The position numbers and the translations under genes were made by a program. From contig CP143946.1 of the NCBI GenBank assembly GCA_036419695.1, positions 3,156,001-3,220,000 of the forward strand: a DNA stretch of 64,000 nucleotides. Reading direction: 5' to 3'. Under the pieces are notes generated by a model. The model made no database searches and was not told where the DNA came from. It saw nothing but the letters and a program-made list of their open reading frames with translations. The stretch comes from [Clostridium] symbiosum. GTDB taxonomy: Bacteria > Bacillota > Clostridia > Lachnospirales > Lachnospiraceae. Below are positions 25,757 to 33,625 of the stretch, one piece after another. Within the stretch, counting starts at the first letter, position 1. The number at the start of each line of letters is the position of its first letter.

Positions 25757-27237
25757 AGCCGCGCCGCCCGTGTTTTTCTTTTTTTCGCAAGCATGGGCCC
25801 GAATACACAGGCAATGCTGGCTACCGCCAGTACCAGTACGATCGGCCTTGTAAATATCTCCCAGAAGCTGTCGTAGGATTCAATGGTCCGAAGCAGCTCA
25901 TTGTCAGCGGTCTTACCAAGCAGAAGTCCCAGTATCAGAGGCATAATGGGAAATTCTGCTTTTTTCATTGCCCAGCCAATTACCCCGAACAGCAGCATCA
26001 GCCCGGCGTCAAACAGGGTATTTCTGTTGGAAAACGCGCCCAGAAGCGTCAGCACCAGAATGCAGGGAACCAGATATTTTGTCGGCACCTTTACAATGTA
26101 TGCGGCAAAGGCACAAAGCACCAGTCCCAGAATCAGCATGACGAACTGCTGGATAAACAGGGAAGAAAACGCCATATAGATGACATCCTCATGGTCGATA
26201 AAAAGTTTCGGGCCCGGGTTCCATCCCTGAAGCACCAGCGCCCCGAGCATCATCGCAGTGGAGGCCGAGCCGGGAATACCGAGCACAAACAGAGTTGCAA
26301 GGGCTCCGCCCTCGGATGCGTTGTTGGCCGTCTCACAGGCGATTACGCCTTCCGGGATTCCCGTTCCGAACTGATCGCCCCGTTTGCACCACTGCTTCGA
26401 CTGGTTGTATCCCATCATACCGGCCACGGCCGCTCCTGCCGCCGGCATGATTCCGATAATCACGCCGAGAAGGGAGCAGAGCACCGCCTGCACGGGACGT
26501 TTCAGCACCTCTTTAAAGCCCGAGATAACCGCCCTGAATCCGGTGGAATGGTTTCCGTTCCCGTCCGTCATCATCTTTTTTCCCGCCAGATTAATAATCT
26601 CCGGCATTGCCAGAAAACCAATCAGGGCCGGAACCATCGGAATGCCGTCCATCAGGAACATATTGCCGTAGGTTCCCCTTATCGTTCCAAGGGAACTCAT
26701 CCCGATTGTGCCGAGAAGAATCCCAAACAGACCCGCGTACACGCTCTTCAGCGTATTTTTTGCAAGGCTGCCCACACAGCTCAAACCGAAAATCGCCACC
26801 ATAAACATCTCCGCCGGTCCGAATTTCAGGGACAGCGTAGCCAGGGGTTTTGTGGCAAACAGCAGGAAGATGCAGCCAATCAGGCCGCCGATGACGGAGC
26901 TCATCAGGGCAATTCCCAGCGCTTTTCCCCCCTCTCCACTCTGATTCATCGGATAACCGTCCAGCATGGTTACCATATTGGCCGTCGAACCCGGCGTGTT
27001 AATCATAACGGCCGTAACCGCCCCGCCAAATAATCCTCCCGTGTAGATGGAAAGCAGGAAAACAAGGGCGGTCAGCGGCGGCATCTTGTAAGTAAAGGGC
27101 AGCATCAGCGCAATCCCCATACTTCCCGTCAGACCCGGAAGGCAGCCGAGCACCAGTCCGATCGCCACTCCTCCGAACATATAGAGGAGGTACTGCATTT
27201 GAAAAATAACCGAAAATCCTTCTATGAAATGTTGCAT
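25753..27237 (-). CDS. tctA: Tripartite tricarboxylate transporter, large membrane subunit TctA
   Basis: A large permease of a secondary transporter fed by the binding protein TctC. The 494-residue product has about 11-12 hydrophobic segments and the family blocks GVAIGLVLGCLPGLTGSMGI, PGSTANMVTMLDGYP and GIPEGVIACETANNASEGGA. It is the last gene of tctC-tctB-tctA; tctB ends 16 bp upstream. Family members carry citrate, aconitate, tricarballylate and other acids, so the substrate is not set by sequence. Confidence 0.94.
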   Translation of the reverse strand: MQHFIEGFSVIFQMQYLLYMFGGVAIGLVLGCLPGLTGSMGIALMLPFTYKMPPLTALVFLLSIYTGGLFGGAVTAVMINTPGSTANMVTMLDGYPMNQSGEGGKALGIALMSSVIGGLIGCIFLLFATKPLATLSLKFGPAEMFMVAIFGLSCVGSLAKNTLKSVYAGLFGILLGTIGMSSLGTIRGTYGNMFLMDGIPMVPALIGFLAMPEIINLAGKKMMTDGNGNHSTGFRAVISGFKEVLKRPVQAVLCSLLGVIIGIMPAAGAAVAGMMGYNQSKQWCKRGDQFGTGIPEGVIACETANNASEGGALATLFVLGIPGSASTAMMLGALVLQGWNPGPKLFIDHEDVIYMAFSSLFIQQFVMLILGLVLCAFAAYIVKVPTKYLVPCILVLTLLGAFSNRNTLFDAGLMLLFGVIGWAMKKAEFPIMPLILGLLLGKTADNELLRTIESYDSFWEIFTRPIVLVLAVASIACVFGPMLAKKRKTRAARL

Positions 27238-27252
27238 TCTGTTCCTCCTCCC

Positions 27253-27717
27253 CTAAAATCCCAGAAATCCAGCCGGCAGCGGAATATGCAGCCCAAGCTT
27301 AAATACCGCATATAAAATCCCGGTGACGATGAGCGGCAGTAAAATGTAAGGCAGCGGCTTTTTGACCTGCATAATCAGTAACAGAACCGCCAGCAGAACC
27401 GCGGTGGTAATGATAAATCCCAGATGAGGCATGACGATCACGTAAACCGCCATGGACACCACCACGAGGAATGATTTGAACAGGACCTGTTTCTCCTCCT
27501 GTGATATCTGCAGTGCCCCTTTATTTTCTTCCCGCTCCCTCTTCCACTCCCTGATATCGGTGAACGTATTTACCACAAACAGAATCACCATCACGATAAA
27601 AACCGGTTTAATCAGGTACTGGTTCTTTTTGCTGTATCCCGCAACCTCGATAAAATAGGTTGCCGACCAGAGTAATACAATGGCAGGAATGGCCAGTCTT
27701 TTTATAAGCGAACCCAT
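27253..27717 (-). CDS. tctB: Tripartite tricarboxylate transporter, small membrane subunit TctB
   Basis: A 154-residue protein with four hydrophobic segments (about 10-25, 38-55, 85-105 and 110-145). It is poorly conserved in sequence but has the size, topology and place of TctB between tctC and tctA. ATG start with AAGGAGG upstream. It pairs with TctA in the membrane. Confidence 0.88.
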   Translation of the reverse strand: MGSLIKRLAIPAIVLLWSATYFIEVAGYSKKNQYLIKPVFIVMVILFVVNTFTDIREWKREREENKGALQISQEEKQVLFKSFLVVVSMAVYVIVMPHLGFIITTAVLLAVLLLIMQVKKPLPYILLPLIVTGILYAVFKLGLHIPLPAGFLGF

Positions 27718-27797
27718 TTTTGTCCTCCTTCCGTACTGCGGCAGCCCGACGGCCCGCCGCTTCCCCTCCTGAGACCGCGGTTATCCCGCTGTCTGTT

Positions 27798-27832
27798 CTG
27801 CCCGATATCCGAAGATGCGGGATACCGGGCAG
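27798..27832 (-). promoter_or_regulatory. Intercistronic hairpin between tctC and tctB
   Basis: Minus strand: CTGCCCGGTATCC/GGATATCGGGCAG, 13 bp with one G-U pair and a 9-nt loop, and no T-tract. Such hairpins after a binding-protein gene usually stabilise its mRNA relative to the permease part. Confidence 0.6.
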
Positions 27833-27885
27833 CCGTTTTCTTGTTTTATACTCACATGGAATATTCTTTTTCTATGCGTTTTGTC

Positions 27886-28956
27886 TTATTCCTCTTTCAG
27901 CCAGTCCTGGTACTGTACGACGAGTTCATGAAGCTGAAGATTCAGTTTATTGCTCTCTTCCGGTCCCCGGAATGCCGATACGGCAAGCTCACCGCTGGAC
28001 TCCAAGAACTTCTGGTATTCCGGATTCTCGAACGCCTCTTTATAGGTATCTACCAGTGTCTGGTAACGATCCGGGTAATTTTCCTTAACGCCCTTCTGGA
28101 CTGCAAAGAGACGGCAGGAACCAAGGGAACCGGGGATTTTCAGATCCGGATACACTTCGTCAAAGCTTGGGGTGTCGGGCCAGATGGCGTTTCTGTCGGA
28201 ACCGCAGACGGCAAGCACTTTTGCCTGATCGCCCAGTCCCAAATCGCCGTTGGCGGAACCCGTGATGAAGTCCACATGGCCGCCCATTAAAGCCGTACGG
28301 AAATCATTGCCGCTGTCGTAATATATTGTCTTGTAATCCAGGTTGAACGCCTCGGTCAGGATGCCGAGCAGAATGGAACCGGCTCCGCCCGCCGTGAGGC
28401 CCACTTTAATTTTCCCCGGGTTATCCTGAATCGCCTTGACCAGATCTTCGATCGTATTATAAGGTGAGGTGTCGAGCACCGTAATCGTAGTCGGATCGAT
28501 CTGCTGCATATTAATCAGGTCAAAATCCGAAATATCGTAGGTAGCCCCCTGTAAAACCTGATTGCCGCTCAGGTACGTCTGGGTTCCGCAGTAGATATTC
28601 GTGCCGTCCGCCGGAAGCGTCTGGTAGTATACCGAGCCGACCATGGTGGACGCACCCTCCCGGTTCTCAACGACAAAGGTGCATCCCGCCGTCTCCTCCC
28701 AGTAAGGAAGAATTCCCCTTACCATCAAATCGGCGCTTCCTCCCGCCTTAAACGGAACGACGATCGTCAGTGTCTCTCCCTGGGGCCAGGTGCTCTCCCC
28801 CTCTTCCGCCTTGCCTTTTTCCTCCGCCGGGGCCGCCGCTTCCTTCTCTTCGGCTTTTGAACCGGTATCCGTTCCCTTTGCCCCGCCCGAACTGCAGCCC
28901 GTAGCCGTAACCGCCATCATTGCCGCCATTGTCAGTGCCATCACTCTTTTTTTCAT
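27886..28956 (-). CDS. tctC: Tripartite tricarboxylate transporter substrate-binding lipoprotein TctC
   Basis: An extracytoplasmic solute-binding protein for TctAB. The 356-residue product starts with a lipoprotein signal (MKKRVMALTM, lipobox TATGC with Cys21) and a Gly/Ala/Glu linker. The Bug/TctC fold follows (about 60-350: LTIVVPFKAGGSADLMVRGI, VENREGAS, GLTAGGAGS). It is the first gene of tctCBA, divergent from citDE. Charge and ligand pocket do not identify the acid. Confidence 0.93.
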   Translation of the reverse strand: MKKRVMALTMAAMMAVTATGCSSGGAKGTDTGSKAEEKEAAAPAEEKGKAEEGESTWPQGETLTIVVPFKAGGSADLMVRGILPYWEETAGCTFVVENREGASTMVGSVYYQTLPADGTNIYCGTQTYLSGNQVLQGATYDISDFDLINMQQIDPTTITVLDTSPYNTIEDLVKAIQDNPGKIKVGLTAGGAGSILLGILTEAFNLDYKTIYYDSGNDFRTALMGGHVDFITGSANGDLGLGDQAKVLAVCGSDRNAIWPDTPSFDEVYPDLKIPGSLGSCRLFAVQKGVKENYPDRYQTLVDTYKEAFENPEYQKFLESSGELAVSAFRGPEESNKLNLQLHELVVQYQDWLKEE

Positions 28957-29030
28957 AGGTACTCCTCCTGTTTTTTGATTCTTTTTTATCGGACGTCTTC
29001 CCCATTTCTTCCGTCCTTTTCGATGGTTTC

Positions 29031-29060
29031 ATTTTATCAGATAATTCTGAATTTGAACAA
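29031..29060 (-). promoter_or_regulatory. tctC promoter
   Basis: Minus strand: -35 TTGTTC (29055-29060), 18-bp spacer, -10 TAAAAT (29031-29036). Confidence 0.55.
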
Positions 29061-29112
29061 TACGGATTCCCACACCCACCCTATCAGTTTTTCTAATATC
29101 TGATATCTGATC
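29036..29112. promoter_or_regulatory. Repeated TATCAG/CTGATA motifs in the tctC-citD divergent region
   Basis: TATCAG at about 29036, TATCAG at about 29085 and overlapping ATCTGATA copies at 29098-29112 form inverted pairs between the two promoters. They are candidate sites for the LysR protein or another regulator. Confidence 0.4.
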
Positions 29113-29118
29113 TTACTA

Positions 29119-29148
29119 TTGGCGTTTTGAAATACTTTTCAGTATAAT
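29119..29148 (+). promoter_or_regulatory. citDE promoter
   Basis: -35 TTGGCG (29119-29124), 18-bp spacer, -10 TATAAT (29143-29148). Confidence 0.65.
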
Positions 29149-29178
29149 CGCAAGTAAATACAGTATGAGGAGGTTGTT

Positions 29179-29478
29179 ATGGAAATTTTAAATACTGCCA
29201 TAGCCGGTACCCTGGAATCCAGCGATGTCCAGGTGATGGTGGAACCGGCTGCCGGGGGGATTGAACTTGAGCTTGAAAGCAGCGTTATCAACCAGTACGG
29301 AAAACAGATCCGGGCGGTTATCATGGAAACGCTGGAACGGCTGGAAGTGAAAAATGCAAAGCTGCGCGTGATCGACAAGGGCGCGCTGGACTGTACGTTA
29401 AAGGCCCGGGTGGAGTGCGCCGTTTTCCGCTCCAACCATATGACGGAACAGCTGCCGTGGGGAGGTGCGATTCGATGA
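29179..29478 (+). CDS. citD: Citrate lyase acyl carrier protein (gamma subunit)
   Basis: A 99-residue carrier bearing the phosphoribosyl-dephospho-CoA group of citrate lyase. The start MEILNTAIAGTLESSDVQVM shows the serine site (Ser14) in the usual GTLESSD context, followed by VKNAKLRVIDKGALDCTLKAR. ATG with GAGGAGG upstream. The stop overlaps the citE start (ATGA). The enzymes that make and attach the prosthetic group (CitC, CitG, CitX) are not encoded in the window and must act from elsewhere. Confidence 0.94.
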   Translation: MEILNTAIAGTLESSDVQVMVEPAAGGIELELESSVINQYGKQIRAVIMETLERLEVKNAKLRVIDKGALDCTLKARVECAVFRSNHMTEQLPWGGAIR

Positions 29479-30371
29479 ATGAGAATAAAAACAGGCTCAG
29501 AAGAACCATGATGTTCCTGAACTGCCAGAAACCGGGTCTGATCCGGGATCCTTATATCTACGGCGCGGACTCCATTATTCTCGATCTGGAGGATGCGGTT
29601 GCGGCAAACCAGAAGGATTCGGCCAGATACTCCCTTTATCACGCCTTAAAGGAAATCAATTACCGGGGAGTGGAGCGCGTCGTGCGCATCAACGGGCTGG
29701 ACACGCCTTACTGGAAGGAAGATATCCGTGTCTGCGTTGCCGGCGGCGCCGACGCCATCCGGATCGCCAAGACGGAAACGGCGGAGGACGTAAAGGCCGT
29801 GGAAGCCGCTGTCCTCTCCGCCGAGCAGGAATTTGGCAGACCGGTGGGCAGCACGCTTCTCATGGCCGCGCTGGAATCCGCAAAAGGCGTTTTAAATGCG
29901 CTCGAGATCTGCGGTTCCTCCGAGCGGCTGTTCGGCATCGCCCTCAGCGGAGGAGACTTCACGAAGGATATCCAGACCACCATTACGGGAACCGGAGTGG
30001 AGCTGGCCGGAGCCAGACAGCACATGATCCTGGCTGCCAGGGCCGCCAAAATCCAGTGTTTTGACACGGTCTACACGAACCTGGATGATATGGAGGGATT
30101 CCGGAAAGATGTGGAAATGATTCACATGATGGGCTTCGACGGAAAATCCATTATCAACCCGAAGCAGATTGCCGTGGTGCATGAAATCTTCACTCCCTCG
30201 GAAAAAGAAATTATTTATGCGGAAAAGCTGATACGCGCAATCGATGAGCAGAAAGAACAGGGCATCGGTGTCTTTACTGTGGATGGGAAAATGGTGGATA
30301 TCGCCTTTTACGACGGAGCCGTGCGGACGCTGAATCTGGCCCGCGCTGCCGGGCTGTCCGTGAATCTCTGA
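29475..30371 (+). CDS. citE: Citrate lyase beta subunit (citryl-ACP lyase)
   Basis: Cleaves citryl-ACP to oxaloacetate and acetyl-ACP. The 298-residue product has the HpcH/CitE barrel motifs: SIILDLEDAVAANQKDSAR (substrate/Mg2+ site), RINGLDTPYWKEDI, IRIAKTETAEDV, LMAALESAKGV and GFDGKSIINPKQI. The ATG at 29475 overlaps the citD stop and has GGGGAGG 8 nt upstream. An in-frame start at 29415 inside citD is rejected. With citF it makes a complete alpha-beta-gamma lyase from two separate operons. Confidence 0.95.
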   Translation: MNENKNRLRRTMMFLNCQKPGLIRDPYIYGADSIILDLEDAVAANQKDSARYSLYHALKEINYRGVERVVRINGLDTPYWKEDIRVCVAGGADAIRIAKTETAEDVKAVEAAVLSAEQEFGRPVGSTLLMAALESAKGVLNALEICGSSERLFGIALSGGDFTKDIQTTITGTGVELAGARQHMILAARAAKIQCFDTVYTNLDDMEGFRKDVEMIHMMGFDGKSIINPKQIAVVHEIFTPSEKEIIYAEKLIRAIDEQKEQGIGVFTVDGKMVDIAFYDGAVRTLNLARAAGLSVNL

Positions 30372-30441
30372 TTGGAGGATGTGATTAGAAAATAAACAAC
30401 GAAAGGCACGCTTCGCGAACTTTTCATTGCCGCTTAATGTA

Positions 30442-30479
30442 AAGAAACTGCCCGGCCTAAAAGCCCCGGGCAGTTTCTT
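30442..30479. terminator. Hairpin terminator between citE and the convergent carrier gene
   Basis: Perfect 14-bp stem AAGAAACTGCCCGG/CCGGGCAGTTTCTT with a 10-nt loop. The A/T ends serve both directions. Just upstream (30404-30438) is an R3-like motif. Confidence 0.8.
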
Positions 30480-30530
30480 ATCTACGATACTATATTTTGT
30501 TATTGATTTGGATTCCGGGCGGTTGTTTTA

Positions 30531-31925
30531 TTACCAGACTACAATGGAAACAGCCATCAGGATACTCTGTGTAATAACAAGTGCAATGAAAAGCGGTACA
30601 AACCATTTCCACCACTTATCAATCTTGACGCCTGCGATACCGCAGATAATCGGCGTCATGGCAGTAGGCCACATGATGTTGGAAAGACCGTCGCCAAACT
30701 GGAATGCCAGAACGGCCGACTGTCTGGAAATACCAATCAAATCTGCCAGAGGCGCCATGATCGGCATACTTGTTACCGCCTGGCCGGAACCGGACGGGAT
30801 AAAGAAGTTGAGGCCCGTCTGCACCAGGAACATTGCAATTGCAGAAATCGCTCCCGGAAGATTGGAAAGCGGGATGGACAGATAATAAACAATCGTATCA
30901 ATAATATGGCCTGCCTGGAGCACTACCAGAATACCGCGGGCAATACCAATCATCATACAGGCAACCGCAATCTCGGAAAAGCTCTTGGCCACTTTTTCCG
31001 CAATCACATTAGGTCCCCAACCCATAATAAATCCGCTGACAAGACCCATTAACAGGAAAACAGCGCTCAGTTCGGCAAAATACCAGCCTTTTGTCTTTGT
31101 TCCCCAGACAATTACGATAATACCTACAACAAGTGTAGCAAGAACCAGTTTTTCCCTGATGCCAAAACGCTCATTCTCGATATTATCCGAATCCATGGTA
31201 AGGGTGTCGAAGTTATCCCCATAAACAAGGCTCTTTGACGGATCCGCCTGGATCTTCAGGGCATAACGTACGACGTATACGGAAGCAACGGCAATCAGGA
31301 CAAGATGACAGACAATCCTGAAACCTGCGCCGGACATCTGTGGGATGTCGGCAATACTCTGGGCCATTCCGACCGTGAACGGGTTCATAACGGCGCCGCT
31401 GTAACCGAGTCCTGTACCAAGGGCAACAATGGCCAGGCCTACGATTGCGTCATAACCCATGGCAATCGAAATTCCTACGAAAATCGGGATAAACGGGAAC
31501 ATCTCCTCGAATACACCGATGGTGGAGCTGGCGCATCCAATCAGGGTAATAAATACCGGGATGATGACGGCTCTTGCGGAACCTTTTAACACTCTCAGCA
31601 TGCTGGCAACGAGACCGTTAAATGCGCCGCTGGCGATAATCAGTCCGATGGAAGCATAGGAAATAAATACGAAGAATGTTACTCCCGCTGCATCCACAGT
31701 ACCGTTGTAGAGTGACTGAACAAGGGTGAAAAAGCCTACCGGAGTGGACTCAATAATGTGATATGTACCGGGAACTACCATCTCCCTTCCGGCATCGTTC
31801 AAAGCACGTTCGAATTCACCTGCCGGAAGAATCCACGATGCAATCGCACAAATAATAATAATTGAAACAAGAAGTACATAAAATATGAGGCATTTTAAAC
31901 TTTTTCTTTTTGGTTGCAAACTCAC
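30531..31925 (-). CDS. YfcC-family (C4-dicarboxylate/amino-acid-type) membrane carrier, N-terminus frameshifted
   Basis: The 464-residue product has about 11 membrane segments and the YfcC/ArgP-like core (SWILPAGEF, GTGLGYSGAVMNPFTVG, GLNFFIPSGSGQAVTSMPI). The only in-frame start (GTG, 31925) lacks a well-placed ribosome site. An ATG at 31932 has GGAG 10 nt upstream and encodes MSSEFATKKKKFKMPH, the usual family N-terminus, but in another frame. Removing one base from the A4 run at 31880-31883 joins the two into a 466-residue protein that continues KMPHIYVLLVSI. It is therefore either a real frameshift or a sequencing error. It is second in an operon after an M20 hydrolase, suggesting uptake of an amidated or peptide-like product (inference). 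Confidence 0.85.
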   Translation of the reverse strand: MSLQPKRKSLKCLIFYVLLVSIIIICAIASWILPAGEFERALNDAGREMVVPGTYHIIESTPVGFFTLVQSLYNGTVDAAGVTFFVFISYASIGLIIASGAFNGLVASMLRVLKGSARAVIIPVFITLIGCASSTIGVFEEMFPFIPIFVGISIAMGYDAIVGLAIVALGTGLGYSGAVMNPFTVGMAQSIADIPQMSGAGFRIVCHLVLIAVASVYVVRYALKIQADPSKSLVYGDNFDTLTMDSDNIENERFGIREKLVLATLVVGIIVIVWGTKTKGWYFAELSAVFLLMGLVSGFIMGWGPNVIAEKVAKSFSEIAVACMMIGIARGILVVLQAGHIIDTIVYYLSIPLSNLPGAISAIAMFLVQTGLNFFIPSGSGQAVTSMPIMAPLADLIGISRQSAVLAFQFGDGLSNIMWPTAMTPIICGIAGVKIDKWWKWFVPLFIALVITQSILMAVSIVVW

Positions 31926-31966
31926 TACTCATATGTTCTCTCCTCTCATAAGACAGACCCGTTTAT

Positions 31967-33148
31967 TTACTTTCTCTTCTCCACCTGCTCCTGAAACTCC
32001 GCGTAAACCTTATTCCTGAACGCTTCATCATTAAATATCTTAAGAGCCATCAGGGACAGGATACAGGCCCCGTTTTCCATTGCCTTCTCCGCCTGCGGCA
32101 GGGCTGTTGCATCCCTGAACGCCTCGGTGTGCAATGCATAGTCTTCATCCGTGATTGCAAGCAGCGGCTGGATCGCCGGACAATGATAGCTTACATTTCC
32201 CACATCAGAAGAACCGCTGGCTGCCTCTACCCCCGTTGTAGGCATGCCAAAGGACTCAAACTGGTCAATTACTTCCTCCTCCAGTGTCATGTTGCGGACC
32301 ATATCCGCAAATTCGAACACCGTCGTGAATTTCACCGTGCAGTCGAGGGCCATCGCCGCTCCGTCCGCACATTTCTTTACCATCTCATCCACCGCTCCCA
32401 TGGATTTCATCGTAGCCGTCCTGAATTCCATTCTGAGTTTCACATAATCCGGTATGATATTGGGTGCTTTTCCTCCTTCCACTACGATACTGTTGACGTG
32501 GACATCCGGTGTGAAACATTCACGCCTTGCATCGATCAAATCCATGAATTTCCTGGCCGCCGCCAGGGCGCTCTTTCCTTCCCAGGGAGCGGCTACCGCG
32601 TGGGCCGCCTGCCCGTAGAATTCCACAAAGTAGCAGCGCAGGCTGAGAGCATCCATATCCGCCCGGCACTTTCCTCCGGACCAGCTGTGCATCATCATGG
32701 CCAGGGACATATTATCAAACACGCCCTGGGCTGCCATGCCTATCTTTGCGCCGTTCTCCTCCTCTGCGGGAGTTCCGATTACATGGACCTTTCCTTTATA
32801 GCAGTCCTTCAGATCTTTTAACGCAAGTCCCGTCAGCACCGAAAGCGAGCCGTGAAGATTGTGACCGCATCCATGCCCAATCTCAGGAAGCGCGTCATAC
32901 TCCGTCAGAATCGCCACCTCCGGTCCGTCCCCATTGTCAAACAGGGCATGGAATGCCGTCTCGTATCCGGCATAAGGGTATGTAACCTCAAATCCCGCGT
33001 CCTTCAGCACTTCCACCATCCTTCGGCTGGATTCAAACTCCTGATCCGGCAGTTCCGGATGTTCCCTCAGGTAGCAGCTCAGTTCAGCCGCCTTCTGAAA
33101 GTGTCCCTCCACCGCTTTCTTTACTTCCGACAGTTTGTATTCTGCCAT
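31967..33148 (-). CDS. M20-family amidohydrolase (AbgB/carboxypeptidase-like)
   Basis: A 393-residue zinc/manganese hydrolase of family M20D. The motifs LTEYDALPEIGHGCGHN and TPAEEENGAK, the metal-site histidine in MMHSW, and the lid domain (about 185-300, GQAAHAVAAPWEGKSAL) resemble p-aminobenzoyl-glutamate hydrolase subunit B and related amidohydrolases. ATG 33148 has AAAGG 9 nt upstream. In-frame starts up to 33205 would add an Arg-rich, unsupported tail. It lies 41 bp before the YfcC-type carrier, so import and hydrolysis of an N-acyl amino acid or dipeptide is a reasonable guess. Confidence 0.9.
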   Translation of the reverse strand: MAEYKLSEVKKAVEGHFQKAAELSCYLREHPELPDQEFESSRRMVEVLKDAGFEVTYPYAGYETAFHALFDNGDGPEVAILTEYDALPEIGHGCGHNLHGSLSVLTGLALKDLKDCYKGKVHVIGTPAEEENGAKIGMAAQGVFDNMSLAMMMHSWSGGKCRADMDALSLRCYFVEFYGQAAHAVAAPWEGKSALAAARKFMDLIDARRECFTPDVHVNSIVVEGGKAPNIIPDYVKLRMEFRTATMKSMGAVDEMVKKCADGAAMALDCTVKFTTVFEFADMVRNMTLEEEVIDQFESFGMPTTGVEAASGSSDVGNVSYHCPAIQPLLAITDEDYALHTEAFRDATALPQAEKAMENGACILSLMALKIFNDEAFRNKVYAEFQEQVEKRK

Positions 33149-33239
33149 AGCACACATCCTTTCTGAGTTTCCTCTTAACCGTCTCCGCCGTGCGGAGACA
33201 CACACCAGGTTCCCAATTAAAGTACTCTTCAGCTCTGTC

Positions 33240-33268
33240 GTTCTTTAATTAAAGCATACTTAAAGAAC
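33240..33268. promoter_or_regulatory. Inverted repeat upstream of the M20/YfcC operon
   Basis: GTTCTTTAA and TTAAAGAAC form a perfect 9-bp inverted repeat with an 11-nt centre, about 95 bp before the M20 start. A partial third copy (CTCTTTAAAAAG) follows. It looks like an operator. No dedicated regulator is adjacent. Confidence 0.5.
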
Positions 33269-33569
33269 AGCTCTTTAAAAAGAATTATATCACACCTGTA
33301 TCTGCTCTGCAATGTTTTTTGTGTATTTTATTTTATTTTGTATTTTTTCAGATATCAGTCATATAATGCGGATTTTTGACGTTTTCCGTTCGTTCCCGTC
33401 CTGCCGCGGCGGGACTCCCTTATGGGCCGGACCGTAATTCAAATATCAGCCGCGCAATCCGAGCCTCCGCCGGCCGCTCCGGCACCTCCGATAATTTGTA
33501 AAAATTACAGGTCCAAAGTACCGCTGATAGTTCAATTGATGCTGTCTTATACTTTTTTCATACTCTTCC

Positions 33570-33598
33570 TTGATTTTCTCCCCATTTCTGGATACAAT
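33570..33598 (+). promoter_or_regulatory. Promoter of the membrane protein gene
   Basis: -35 TTGATT (33570-33575), 17-bp spacer, -10 TACAAT (33593-33598). Confidence 0.75.
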
Positions 33599-33625
33599 AG
33601 GCTGTATCACCTAAAGGAGGAACCT

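Noticed and set aside
33422..33625. N-terminal extension of the 565-residue membrane protein
   Set aside because: It would start upstream of the predicted promoter and lacks a ribosome site; the ATG at 33626 has both.
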